64,000 bases of DNA, from NCBI GenBank assembly GCA_023375785.1, contig SZWC01004894.1, positions 24,078-88,077 on the forward strand, in the 5' to 3' direction. This DNA is from Penium margaritaceum (lineage: Eukaryota; Streptophyta; Zygnematophyceae; Desmidiales; Peniaceae). Shown piece by piece: positions 47,648 to 58,789 of this stretch; position 1 is the first letter of the stretch; every line of letters starts with the position of its first letter. The notes under the pieces are model-generated. The model worked only from the letters and a program-made list of their open reading frames with translations, was not told where the DNA came from and did not search any database. The position numbers and the translations under genes were made by a program.

Positions 47648-48196
47648 TGTTATGCCAAATGGAGCGTAGATGGTGAACTGGTAGAAGTTACAAGGCAGAA
47701 TACGATTTAGAATTTGAAACACTCACGCAATTTATAATTAGCGGTAAGTGTACTTCGATGACAAGTGTCTAAATTATTGAACATATATACAAGTGTCGAG
47801 TTACGGATGAGGCATAGTCGGGGTCGTTGGGTCGATTGTCGAGCGACGTGTGTGGAGTCGCGTCGTGAGTGGTCAGATTCGAGAAGGTCTGCCAAGAAAT
47901 CGAGGGTCTTTGAGAATCGATGGTGAAGATGCGAGATGCATCTTTACAAATCCAAATTCGTCTCAGTGTGTCAAAAAGTTGACCAAAAGGCCGTGATACT
48001 TTTGTCGTAGATTCGTGAGAGTGGTCGAAGTTGTTGGAAGGTTTAGGAAGATTCATTGAGGGTGGGGACAGTTGGCTGGTTTGTCCTCGACCGTTGGAGT
48101 GAACATCGCGGTCTCGCGACGCGACGGGCTGTTTGTGTAACAACAGAAATACCCACTCAAAAAGATTAGGGACTCGTGTACGTCTGGTACGTAACA
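47648..48196 (-). repeat. Gypsy-3 5' LTR
   Basis: This 549-bp repeat begins TGTTATGCC two bases after the primer site (47634-47645) and ends GGTACGTAACA, like its partner. Confidence 0.92.
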
Positions 48197-48201
48197 GGAA
48201 T

Positions 48202-49640
48202 AGGGGTATTATACACAACGACATATTGATAGGGGGCCATTAGAAACAAGGAAAAAAGAGTTTTTGGCCTGGTGTGGGACTCAACTTTGCCTGTGGGAAA
48301 TGTCAGAAACTGGGTTGCAGTTCCAACGTGGCCTGACGGGTCTTCTGTGCTCACGGCTTGTTCTGTGCGGTTGGTTCTGAGTCTGTGAGCTTTCTTGTCG
48401 CCTCAGGCTATGTTTCTCGAGAGTGGAAGACAGCTGTGAGACGGATGCTTTTGCGAAGGGGATAACATGATTTTGCATTAGTTTTTTAACATGGACATGA
48501 TCTTAACATTTGTAGGGCTAGACATGAGCTATCAAACCGTGCGTGATTCAGATCACCGTAGCTCCCGCTACGTCAGCCAAAGCGCAGCATCCCAAACTAG
48601 CTGCTCAGTCGGCAGCGCGCACCACGTCGCCCGCCGAGGCGCCTTCACACATCAAGGACCCATCAAAACGCCATTCCGGAGGGGCGGGTGTCCCTATACA
48701 TTGTGGCGGTGCCCCTCGAGCCTTTGGGATCTGTTTTGATGAGGTAATCATCGGGTTGGGTGATGGGGGTTGATGTGGTTCGAAACCTGTTCGCGGACCT
48801 ATAGTCGGGATTTTGACGAAGTCCCCGAGTAAGAAACTGTACTACTGAGTTTCGGACTCCGAGCCAAGATTTTGGCTAAGTCCCTCAGTAACAAAAATGT
48901 ACTACTGAAATCCGGCGAATCATCCACCGGACGTCTCGGCAGTCCTTCCGGAGCAAAATCCCCAGATGGCATTGTGTCACTCCTTCCGGTCAATTATTCA
49001 CCGGCAGTCGGACCGCGGCCAGCTCCCAGAGCCGCCGCGCACACCACAACTTTGGAAGCCCATATTTCCCTCGTTATTTGTCCGATTCTGGTGAAACAAC
49101 TTCCACCAGATTCAGCGACTCGTCAACTTTTAGGTTCAATCCTCAATTTTAGGATCCGAGCAATCCTCAAGTTGCCAGATCCAACGACGAGGAATTTTCT
49201 CTCTCTGGCGGCTCGTCGGCGCCTGCCGGTGCCACACTTTGGGCATGCAGAGGGGCAAATCTTCAACAGGAAATGTTGCAGAAGTGTGAAGTTTGGATCT
49301 CAAAATTTTGAATCCTGTCTACGCAAATACACTAGTGTACATACAAATCTACCTCAACTCCCATTCGAACACATTGAATCACACTCTGCCCTCTAATTGC
49401 AACTCGACACCTCCAAAAGCGTTCTATTACTTCCAACCTCATTTAATCACCAGATTTTACAAGTGAGTCGTCACTCATATATCAGTATCGAACACACATT
49501 GAGGAATCCAATAAAAATTCAACAAGACAAGCCTGCTATCAAATTAGGGAAGAATGCCAAAACAAGCATGCGAATCTAGAACAAATCCCAAAAAATGAGC
49601 AAATCTAGAATAAAAATACCTTTAGGTTTTAGTACGGTAA
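48202..49640. other. no gene seen; small duplication at 48808-48915
   Basis: The plus-strand frame 48872-49396 (174 codons) lacks any recognisable domain and has Ser/Arg/Pro-rich, chance-like composition. Around 48808-48915 a segment of about 55-60 bp (GATTTTG-C-AAGTCCC-NAGTAA...TGTACTACTGA) occurs twice in tandem. Confidence 0.35.
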
Positions 49641-49649
49641 GTGTGATCG

Positions 49650-50190
49650 ATGGCTACATCCGCCGTCACCGCCCTTCGTCTAGTAGCGTGCCCGGACATC
49701 GCGGCTAAAGAGGGAGAAGTGTTACGTCTCAGACATACATGAGTCCTTAACTCTCGCGCGTAGATATTTATGTTCTTACATTCACGACCCACCGCACGAT
49801 GACTTCAGGATGTTTCTGCCGACTGCGTGCATTTTGGCCAACTTTCTCGACCTCTGATGTCCCGTTCCGGAGGTTTCCCATAGCTGCAACCAATTTCCAG
49901 CATGGTCAAACAGAAGTGTTGTGAACCATAATGATGTTTCAATATTGTTCGGTCAACTCCTTGACAACACTCGACTTTTATGAAGAAGCGACGAGATATT
50001 CTCGAAGCCTCTCGACTTCTCGGCGGAGCTTCTCAAATTCGCCACTCACGACACAACCTCACATCCGTTGCTCGGCTCGAACACCGACGATCCAACTTAT
50101 GCCTCATTCTCATTCTCCGCATTGTATATATGTTCTTGACTAACTCGACACTTGTCATTAAAGTGCACTTATTGCTCAAGACAAAGAATA
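49650..50190 (+). mobile_element. detached 3' end (purine tract plus LTR) of a Gypsy-3-related element
   Basis: The plus strand reads a C-terminal pol-side stretch ending in CATCGCGGCT, a purine tract (AAAGAGGGAGAAG, 49708-49720), then TGTTACGTCTCAGACATACATGAG. This parallels the Gypsy-3 border (TGTTACGTACCAGACGTACACAAG on its coding strand). Further matches (CGACTCNACACTTGTCAT-like) continue to about 50165. There is no internal coding region, so it is a truncated relic, opposite in orientation to Gypsy-3. Confidence 0.65.
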
Positions 50191-51090
50191 AATTTATGTT
50201 GTCTGCTTTTTTGTCTTAGTCTCCACGTGAGACCCCGCATACGCTTGGTGATCCATATGGAGAGTCTATCTTTGGCGGTGTCCTACGCCAAATGTCGTCG
50301 TTTTGACATGATCGTCTATGATAAGGCGGCGAGGTGTCACATAGTTGTCTTGCCATCATTATTGAGGTCTCGCGAGGGAGAGATACCATACATTATTCAT
50401 GAATCTATGTCGGTATACTGCACAGATGATAGCAATGTCCTTAGATCCACGTGACATGCCTCTTTAGGTTGCCGTTTTGTTTAATACCACAAAGCTAGCC
50501 CGATAGCCGGCCCACGGCCATTTTGGCCTTCCTTAGCCACAGAGTTCCCGCTTTCTAGCAACCCGGCTAAAACGTTTGAGGTGAAAAAGTTAGTAGTTTC
50601 CCCTTTTTCATAGCTCGTTTTGTATTCTTGAATACATATCGGAGCTATGATGAAAAGACTGACCATTTATCATGTTGACTGTCCCTCTCCATCTTTTCAG
50701 TATCTTTATCTTCTCGCGACATCTCTCCGGTGATTGTAATAATGTTGGAGTCGTTCAAATGATTATCTTGAACGCTACAAATATGATTGTTACTTCATAT
50801 GCAGATGAAAAAAGATCAAATGTGGATAAAAACCTCAAAACCGTTTTGCAACATCGGGACTGCAACCGTTTTTTTACAAACATTTGTTATTGGTCATGCC
50901 AAGGATCGCAATAAATAAATGGGACAGGTTTTTGCGTTCGTGATTGCGTCAAAATATGAACCCGTACTAGTGTCGTTTCAACGTCCCTTGGATACCAAAC
51001 TTCTATCGTCTCTTGCTTACCTCCAAACTCACCCTCTCACCTTAGCGTACCCATGTACTAACCATGCACAAATTGTGGCTATAGGAATAA
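50191..51090. other. no gene seen; left flank of Copia-2
   Basis: AT-rich sequence without recognisable domain or repeat. It ends at the TATGG target duplication (51091-51095) of Copia-2. Confidence 0.4.
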
Positions 51091-51095
51091 TATGG

Positions 51096-51678
51096 TGTGG
51101 ATAAACACCGGAAGTGAGGGAGAAGACAGCAGTGTCCAAGTCACAGGCAAGAGGACACCATGGATCCTTTTTGGGAGAGGCGACAGAGAGTTGCGCGAAA
51201 GAGTTAGAGAGGCGAGTGTATGGAGGGAGGTCACATAGGGCGAGCTCACCTCCGCGGTCGGGTGAGCTGCGAGCTCACCTTTGACCATGGGTTTTGTCCA
51301 CGACGTGGCTTGAACCTCACCTATTCACTGACTATAGTGTCAATCAATATCCGGAAGCATTTTGCCTCAGGAAGCGAACCCGGGCTAATGGAGACTAGCG
51401 GTTTCTTACCCCAAAAATCACAAAGCTGTGAGATCACAATCCATAGACCACAAGCTGATGCACACATGTCTCATGCAGTGGATTCTGCGTAACTTCATCC
51501 TACCGCTTCATGGGGCCGATGCCCAACTTGTTGGTTGTCCTGTCCTCCAACGACCTTCGTGTCTCTTCGACCACTTGTGTCACCATCAGGTGATACGTGT
51601 CACGTGGCTCATTAGTCACCTGCGAGGGTGATGTGTGTGAAGCAAGAGAGGTCAACACGTGTCAGTGACAAACCAACA
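51096..51678 (-). repeat. Copia-2 3' LTR
   Basis: This 583-bp repeat matches 62154-62728 over its whole length (for example ACCATGGATCCTTTTTGGGA and GATACGTGTCACGTGGCTCA). It ends CCAACA and is followed by a short pyrimidine stretch, the complement of a purine tract. Confidence 0.9.
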
Positions 51679-51697
51679 CTCTCCCATGACCGAAAGA

Positions 51698-52051
<354 letters not shown>

Positions 52052-52286
52052 GTGCGACCACGACAAAAACAATCATGCCGAGAGGTAAATATGGTACTCA
52101 ACTATACAGATGGATGGATAGACACAGGCACCAACAACATCATCTTGGCACATCACGAGCACATAGCACGCCCACGGCATGCACAGCTACTTTGAACAAG
52201 TTGCTACTCAGTGCCTTCATGAGAAAGTCAGCACGCTGCTGTCGAGTATTTCCCCAGACGACGCAATCATTCACTACAGTAATACG

Positions 52287-54660
52287 TTAACACACAAAGT
52301 GATGCTCAACATTGATATGCTTTGTGTGCGTGTGATTCATGCCGTCATGCTTAGCGATGGCCTTCCTGCTCTGATTGTCATAGCAAAGAGTGATATAATG
52401 GATGGGGACGTGCAATTGCTGTAACAGTCGACAAAGCCAAACACTTTCACAGGTGCCTGTACCAAGCGCCACATACTCTGTCTCACTCGAGCTCCGTCCC
52501 ACGCATTCCTGCTTTCCACTCTTCCAGGACACTATAGTCCCACTGACAAGGACGATGTATCCTATGCAACTACTCGCATCAGTGTCACGGACCCAGTCAC
52601 TTTCAGTGTCGCCGTCAACGACAACAGATGACTGTGCCCTATAGCACAGTCTGACACGTGTTGTGGTGAGTGCATAGCACACGACACGCAGCACAGCCTC
52701 TAGGTGACGTGACCATGGGCACTGTGAGGACTGAGCAAGAAAGTTCACTACGAAGGCCACATTGACCCTTGTAGTCATGGCAAGGTACATGAGGGAGTCG
52801 AAGACGCGAAGGTAATCAAGTCAACAACATACACCAGAATGGCGACAAATGGTGCAGACTCCTGATTCGTGAAAAACACAAGATCAATTATACTATGTCG
52901 GTACCCCCCCTTCTCAAGGGTTGGAGTGATCTCCTGGTTCCAGCACCGTGGTGACTGCTTCAGAATGTAGAGGGTCTTCCGCAGACACCACACCTTCTTA
53001 GTGCCATCGGTGAACCCCGGTGGTTGGACCATGTATATCAAGTCGTTTGGACGTCCGTGTAGAAAAGCATTATTCACATCCATCTGCTCCAGCTCCTAGT
53101 CGTGGTGAGTGACCAGGTTGAGAAGTCCCCGCGCTATAGTGTATCATCGTACTGGTGCAAACATCTTATGGAAATCAACATCAGAGGCCTGAGAGAACCC
53201 CTTCACTATGAGACGTGCCTTTTAGTAGTCAATTGTGCCGTCCGGCTTTCGCTATTGTCCGAAGACCCAACGTGCGGACACTACCTTGCGTCTAGGTAGG
53301 AGGTTCACCAGGTCGTAGATGCCATGCTTGTTCAAAGCATCGAGTTCCTCCTGTATGTCATCCTCCCACAAGTGTGCATCAGAAGACTCTCGTGCCTACC
53401 GCACTGTGTTGGGCTCTGGGGACATTGCAATGGCTCTATTATCGGCGTGAAACCCAAGAGCGCTACCTGACACTGACACCTCCACTACACGTTGGAACTC
53501 CCCTATAATGAGAGAGTACCCAGGACCCGCGTTGGGATGCTTAACCCCTGTGGCTATCCCAAGGGCATCAAGACCCGTGGGGTGCAGTAAGGACTCTGGA
53601 CATGGCTGAGGCACGGAGGGGGCCATATGAGAGCTCCCCGGATGAGAGGAACCGTTGGCACTAGAGGGAGGAATGAGAGCCTGCAGCCAATTGGGGACAC
53701 AGGCGGGGGTGCAGCCGAGGGCATCAGCGCAACAACAATTGGGGACAAAGGGGGTTCAAGCGAGGCTGAGGGAACGGGGGAGGACCAAGTAGAGGTAATG
53801 GGAGATAGAGAGGAGGCTGATCCCAGGGTTGAGAGAAGCGCATTAGGTGCCGACGGCGACAATACCGGAGACGGAAGGGAGGCTGACCCACCAAGGGAGA
53901 GAAAAACAGCAGATGACAATAAAAAAGCTAGGAGGCCACCAGACGGGTGAAAAACAGGTGGCACCAACAACTCAGGCAATGAGGGTGCGTCCGAACTGGG
54001 AGGATCCTTCCTCAACCGAGAGAGTTGGAGAGGGAAAACGGAGAGGCACGACGTTCAAGGTCATGAAGAAAGACAGATTCAAAGAACAAGTAATCACGTG
54101 ACTCAACAACACGATGAAGATGGGATTCCCTGATGTACCAGGCCTTAGAATGAGTCAAGATGCCACAGAATGGACAGAGACAACCGCGAGGAGACAACTT
54201 TCCCTCGTGAACGTCTTCTGGGAGCCAGATGGCGGCGATGTAACCCCACACTCGAGCAGGACAAAGGTCAGCACGACGGCCATGCCACCGTGTGAATGGA
54301 GTGACAGACCGCGGGGAAGGACCGTAGGGAACACGGTTCCAGACCCACGTCATATATTTCATCGCTTCAAAGCCAAAGAGAGGAGACAGACCGGATTCAG
54401 AGAGGAGGGAACACACACCGTCAGCTAGGGTGCGATTCCAATGCTCGGACACCCTGTGTTGTTGGGGAGTGTAGGAAGTAGTGGACTCGAGAAGGTGAGT
54501 GGTAGAGCCCATGAACTCTTCGTCACGATCACTGCAAAAGACAGGGAGAGATTGCTAACAGGCTTGCTCAGCATGAACAAGCCAGGTGGTAAGGACATAA
54601 CTGACATCACTGTTCTGATGAAGAGCAAAAATCCAGTGATAGCATGAAAAATCGTCGGTG
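52287..54660 (-). pseudogene. Copia-2 pol remnant, 3' part: integrase core, RT, RNase H
   Basis: Going down the minus strand: the start of the integrase core beside the pogo insertion (CLTDDFS near 54640), integrase C-terminal half near 54480-54020 (TPQQHRVSEHW), a Ser/Pro-rich linker (54015-53560), reverse transcriptase near 53290-52780 (MDVNNAFLHGRP, FTDGTKKVWCLRK) and RNase H near 52700-52300 (DTESDWVRD, SSSETEYVALGTG). The order fits Copia. It is broken in several places. Confidence 0.85.
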
Positions 54661-54674
54661 AGGCACATGACGTA

Positions 54675-54694
54675 CCCTAGTGCCACATGAATTC
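54675..54694 (+). repeat. pogo element left terminal inverted repeat
   Basis: The first 20 bases of the element are the exact reverse complement of 57771-57790. The flanking TA is at 54673-54674. Confidence 0.93.
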
Positions 54695-54768
54695 ATAGGT
54701 AAATAATTATAACTTTTTTTAATTCAAATGTTCGTGTGCGCATTAGAAAAGGTTCGAGCTTATTTCTG

Positions 54769-54977
54769 TGCGATTTAATAATTCATTTCCGGGGTGACCT
54801 CAGTTGTTTGTTAGGGCAGGCCACGTACTGGTGGTAATTGCTGTTTTCCGCTTACAATTTAGGTCAAAACGACGTGCTACGTGATTTCGTTACGAAGTGG
54901 TCTGACGTGTTTTTGTAGTCCCCGACGTGGATGGCAAGTCAACGACAGTTACAGACAAATTCCATCGATGAATCATG

Positions 54978-55062
<85 letters not shown>

Positions 55063-55277
55063 NTTGTGTGCGATTTACTGATTCATTTTCGGGGAGACCT
55101 CAGCTGTTTGTTAGGGCAGGACATGTACTTGTGCTAATTGTTGTTTTCCGCTTACACTTTAGGTCAAAACGGCGTGCTACGTGATTTTGTTACGAAGTGG
55201 TCTGACGTGTCTTTGTAGTCCCCGACGTGGATGGCAAGTCAACGACAGTTACAGACAAATTCCATCGATGAATCATG

Positions 55278-55320
<43 letters not shown>

Positions 55321-55322
55321 AA
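54769..55322. repeat. 300-bp tandem duplication ending in GA microsatellites
   Basis: A unit of about 212 bp (CGATTTA...GAATCATGAGC) followed by a (GA)n run occurs twice at an offset of exactly 300 bases. The GA runs are about 54981-55062 and 55281-55322. A single N at 55063 marks the junction. The copies differ by only a few percent. It lies in the non-coding 3' part of the pogo element. Confidence 0.9.
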
Positions 55323-55379
55323 GACCGATGCAAAGTGTGAAAAGTGGACATTGCATTAACAGAATTGTAAGCGTGCATC

Positions 55380-57398
55380 CTACTCCACACGATCCTCGGC
55401 CTCGTACCCCTGCTGGTCAGACTCTGTCATGTAGGTCAACATGTCTTTGGATGCTACAAGCTGGAAGTTGGCATCCAGACACTTGTCCCACCCACCCTGC
55501 CTCCATGCATTTTGCACAATCTGTGGACTCCGTCGCAGATGTGCCCAGCCCTGCAGCATCCATCCAACGGATGCGTCCTTGATGGCCCGCATCCCCAAGT
55601 TGACATGGTCCATGTCCTTCAATTTGTCCCCCACCCATGAAGCATAGCCTTTGGACACCTCCCCCTTGAATGGCTTTTGCAAGCCAATGTCGCATGGCTG
55701 CAGCTTGGCGGTGCAGCCGGCAGGGATGTAAAGGAGCTGCACCCATGCGCGGAAGTCATCCGATGCTTGCGGCCGCCATGCGTCGAGGACAAGCAGCATC
55801 TTGTTGGCAGTGTGGTCAAGGCGGTGCTCCGCGCACATGCGGATGAAGTAGGGTTCTAGCACCATGCAGAACCACTGCTTTGTTGTTTCCACGCTGACCC
55901 AGTGGTTTGCAGTGTGCGTGAAATGCCACTGGCTTTTTCGGAGGGCAGTGTCGGTGTTGACGCCAACAGGGTGGCAAGCGGTCGTTTTGCCAGTCCAGAT
56001 GACCTGGAATGGCAAAATGCCACCGTCCATGGCGCATGCAACGAGGCATGTCACCTGCCCCTTGTCCTCTTTACCGCACACCTTCACTTCGTCCACGCCT
56101 TTTGGCGCGTACGTGTAGTGAGGCGCGGGAACGAGGTGGACGCCGGTATGATCGGCGTTGACCACGAGGCATGGAGGGATGGCGTGCAATTTGATATAGA
56201 AGGCGGCGCGGTGATGCATGGCGAGGGCACGGAGCTCCCAATCTGGTGGAAGCTTCTGCGAAGCCGTTGTCCTACATCGCCATGCCCACTGGAGCTCGTC
56301 GGCAACGAATGTGCGACACCAGCTCCTGCTGAACAGCTCGGCCGTTGGTTTCCCGTCCAGCTCGTCCACGCCACGTTCGCGCATGACGGCGTGCACCTTC
56401 TCCTTGATCGTTGCGTTGCACAGCGGGACCCCCCTCTTTCGCATCGCTTCAAGGGAGTGTAACACCTCCCCTTTTAGCGCTGGGTGGTCGGCGAAGAAGC
56501 CCTTCTTCCCTCGGCTTCCTTGGACGCGCGGAGCTGTGTGCAAAGCTTCGTCCTTCGGCTTGTCGCCACCAGCGACGAGAGCTGGTGCATAGCGCGGCTT
56601 CAACACCGTGCCGCATGCCTCGTACCACCCCTTCACGGTGCTGTACGACAGCTTGTCGTACACTGAAGGGCAACTCGGAGTGCGGTACGCATGGCGGAGG
56701 AAATTGATGGCCTTGATAATTGATCCGCCATGCCGCATGATGGCAGCGTGGATGATGGGGACGTGACCGAGGCCGAACCAGTCCGTGTAGGACCCCCTCA
56801 TTTTGCTGCTGCCTGCCGTCGAGGACGATGACGATGACATGGAATTTGCGAGCTGCACAGCCGCATCGTCGATGTCATCGATGTCAGCGTCAGCGTCATC
56901 GTTGTCCTCGGCGTCCAGCTCGGCGATGATCTGAGCGACGATCTTCTTCTCGGCGGCGTCTCGCTTGGCCAGTTCCTCAGCCGATAGAACTGCATGTACT
57001 GCAGCATCAACGTCGTCGAAAATAGCAACCGCCCCATCTTCATCGTCGGCGTGCCCAGCGTCGCTGTCAACCACGGCACCATCTTCAGCTGGTGCATGCG
57101 CAGCGCGATCGTCTTCTTTGTCATCATCCGACGCGTCAGACAGGACAACGCGTTGACGCTTTCGTGGGAGCCTTTCGTGAATGGAGGTGCCTTCGGACCC
57201 AGGATCGGAGGGCTGTCCGACAGGCACTGTTGACACCGCAGGGGATACAGATGGGGGGAGGACAAGGACATTCTTCCGAGGACGTCCGGGGCCGCGACGA
57301 GGGCGAGCTACCGGCTTTGGACCAGCGAGAGCTCGCGCGACGTTGTCCTGATGCTCCTCTCGCAAAACCTTGGTGAAGAAGTGTGTAAGGCGGGACAT
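55380..57398 (-). CDS. pogo-family transposase (CENP-B-type HTH, DDE/DDD endonuclease)
   Basis: The transposase cuts the element out and inserts it at TA. It is a 672-residue frame with an ATG start and no stops. An AT-hook-like basic motif (RRGPGRPRK, residues 34-42) is followed by an acidic Ala/Asp-rich region (about 75-190). Then come a psq-like helix-turn-helix (IIKAINFLRHAYRTP...LSYSTVKGWYE, about 220-265) and a CENP-B-type DNA-binding region (about 294-390, FFADHPALKGEVLHSLEAM, LFSRSWCRTFVADELQW). The catalytic core shows D416 (VVNADHTGVHLVP), D539 (LLVLDAWRPQASD) and D570 (IPAGCTAKLQPCDIGLQ), a 30-residue spacing between the second and third Asp. These fit the pogo DDxD pattern. The long acidic N-terminal extension is larger than in a minimal pogo protein. 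Confidence 0.93.
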   Translation of the reverse strand: MSRLTHFFTKVLREEHQDNVARALAGPKPVARPRRGPGRPRKNVLVLPPSVSPAVSTVPVGQPSDPGSEGTSIHERLPRKRQRVVLSDASDDDKEDDRAAHAPAEDGAVVDSDAGHADDEDGAVAIFDDVDAAVHAVLSAEELAKRDAAEKKIVAQIIAELDAEDNDDADADIDDIDDAAVQLANSMSSSSSSTAGSSKMRGSYTDWFGLGHVPIIHAAIMRHGGSIIKAINFLRHAYRTPSCPSVYDKLSYSTVKGWYEACGTVLKPRYAPALVAGGDKPKDEALHTAPRVQGSRGKKGFFADHPALKGEVLHSLEAMRKRGVPLCNATIKEKVHAVMRERGVDELDGKPTAELFSRSWCRTFVADELQWAWRCRTTASQKLPPDWELRALAMHHRAAFYIKLHAIPPCLVVNADHTGVHLVPAPHYTYAPKGVDEVKVCGKEDKGQVTCLVACAMDGGILPFQVIWTGKTTACHPVGVNTDTALRKSQWHFTHTANHWVSVETTKQWFCMVLEPYFIRMCAEHRLDHTANKMLLVLDAWRPQASDDFRAWVQLLYIPAGCTAKLQPCDIGLQKPFKGEVSKGYASWVGDKLKDMDHVNLGMRAIKDASVGWMLQGWAHLRRSPQIVQNAWRQGGWDKCLDANFQLVASKDMLTYMTESDQQGYEAEDRVE

Positions 57399-57770
57399 GG
57401 TGACACGATTGGCTGCGATGTCACATGAAGTGAGATTTTGAACCGCATCTATGACTTCGCGACACAGAGGGCGATTCGTCGTCGACCGTCACACGACCGT
57501 TATGCTTCGCCGGATCGCATATCCGCGACACAACGAAATCTAATGCACGACCCAACGTTCACGCACGAACGTTGGTCGTGCAACTTTCCCGTTCAAATGA
57601 GCGAAGGCAGAAAATCACGCAAGCAGGACCTACACCAGCCAGGCTAAATTACCTCAGTGGCCACGAATTCATGTGCACAGATTTGCCTAATTTCGTACTT
57701 ATTGTGTGCGAATCCAAAAAGAAAAAATCCCACGAATTAAGTGTGCAATCCATAAGTTATTTCAAACCAC

Positions 57771-57790
57771 GAATTCATGTGGCACTAGGG
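57771..57790 (-). repeat. pogo element right terminal inverted repeat
   Basis: The last 20 bases of the element are the exact reverse complement of 54675-54694. The flanking TA is at 57791-57792. Confidence 0.93.
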
Positions 57791-57792
57791 TA

Positions 57793-58780
57793 GTGACCTT
57801 GCCCTCCAAGGAAGACATGGGATAGTGGACCCATGACATCTGCATGCACAAGGTCGAGGAGATGCATGGACTGGCTGTCAGAGGAGGAGAATGGTGAGCG
57901 GTGCATGTTTTCCTGAGCACAGTCAAGGCAATCAAAGGAGCAAGGCAATGGAAAGGAATCACGTTCAAGGCCAAGTACGGTCTCCAAACAGAGCATGCTA
58001 GTGATAGCTTCAGTGTACACATGACCAAGGCAATGATTCAGAAGGCGAACATGAACAAGAGAGGGAGCAACATGAACAAGAGCGGCTACGGTAGAGACGG
58101 GAGCGAACAATGGCACGCGATACAGCCGCTCACAACGGAGACCACACAAGATTATGTGACCGACTGGACACAATGAGACCATGCCAACACTGCGACTGGC
58201 AGAGAATTCCGTATCCTGTTCATCCATGGTGATGACAGACAGCAAGTTGAATTCGAGGGAAGGCACATACAACATGTCAGGCAGGTGCACGTCACCACTG
58301 GGACCAACAAAACGCACAACTCTGACACCCTGGACAGGGAGCATCTGCCCTGATCCATTGCTGACAAAACACACAGAGCCAACGGGATCGTGAGTGAAAA
58401 ACGCAATGCGGACGGAGCTCATGTGATGGGTGGCTTCGGAATCCAGGATCTCAAATCCCCCAGGAATACGACAAGGCGGGAGGACACCACACGTTGCAAC
58501 AGTAATGACAGCAGGAACAAATGACACTAGCTGGCCACAGGTAGCAAGACAACAAGGACGAGTGACTAAATGCCACAGCTCAATCCACGGGACACACACA
58601 GGCACACTCCCCGAAACCCTCCGGGACGGGTCCCCAAGTAATACAGAGTCAGACTGACACACAGGAACTTTGGGACGTGCAGTCACACTCTCACCTCCCT
58701 GGTCATGGAGACGCAGCAAGTGAGCAAGAGACTGCTCCAACTGACGCTCGCCATTTGACGCGGCAAGCATGACAGGCTAG
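57793..58780 (-). pseudogene. Copia-2 pol remnant, 5' part: protease and pre-integrase
   Basis: The minus strand reads a protease-region motif (FEILDSEATHHMS near 58440, a variant of the L-D-S-G-A-T-x-H box). A GAG-pre-integrase segment follows, with the integrase zinc region (H..H..CLDCAQ, near 58010-57910), and then DLVHADVMGPLS. The sequence is cut by the pogo element at 57790 and resumes on its other side. Confidence 0.88.
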
Positions 58781-58789
58781 GAGGAGGCT

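Larger units (their letters stand above)
42241..48196 (-). mobile_element. Gypsy-3, degraded chromovirus (Ty3/gypsy)
   Basis: A 5.96-kb element on the minus strand. The LTRs are 42241-42767 and 47648-48196, and the second carries about 20 extra bases. They differ by more than 10% by eye, so it is considerably older than Gypsy-1. Flanks GGGAT (42236-42240) and GGAAT (48197-48201) match at four of five bases and are likely the target duplication. The primer site is at 47634-47645 and the purine tract at 42768-42785 (minus strand). Gag, protease, reverse transcriptase, RNase H, integrase and chromodomain traces are in the usual order. It has more than ten breaks and is a fossil. Confidence 0.93.
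54675..57790 (-). mobile_element. pogo-type DNA transposon (Tc1/mariner superfamily), ends and transposase intact
   Basis: This 3116-bp element begins CCCTAGTGCCACATG at 54675 and ends with the exact reverse complement at 57790. The perfect terminal inverted repeat is 20 bp, and similarity continues weakly beyond it. It is flanked by TA on both sides (54673-54674 and 57791-57792), the hallmark target duplication of Tc1/mariner/pogo elements. It lies in the integrase of Copia-2. It encodes one uninterrupted 672-codon transposase on the minus strand (57398-55380). The left third is non-coding and holds a 300-bp duplication with GA runs. A second CACGAATTCATGTG motif near 57665 repeats part of the terminal sequence and may be a subterminal binding site. 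Intact ends and frame suggest a young copy. Confidence 0.95.

Noticed and set aside
48872-49396. 174-codon plus-strand frame as a host gene
   Set aside because: No domain, chance-like composition, and it overlaps a small tandem duplication.
53554-54015. Ser/Pro-rich 153-codon frame as a separate gene
   Set aside because: It fits the variable linker between integrase and reverse transcriptase of Copia-2.
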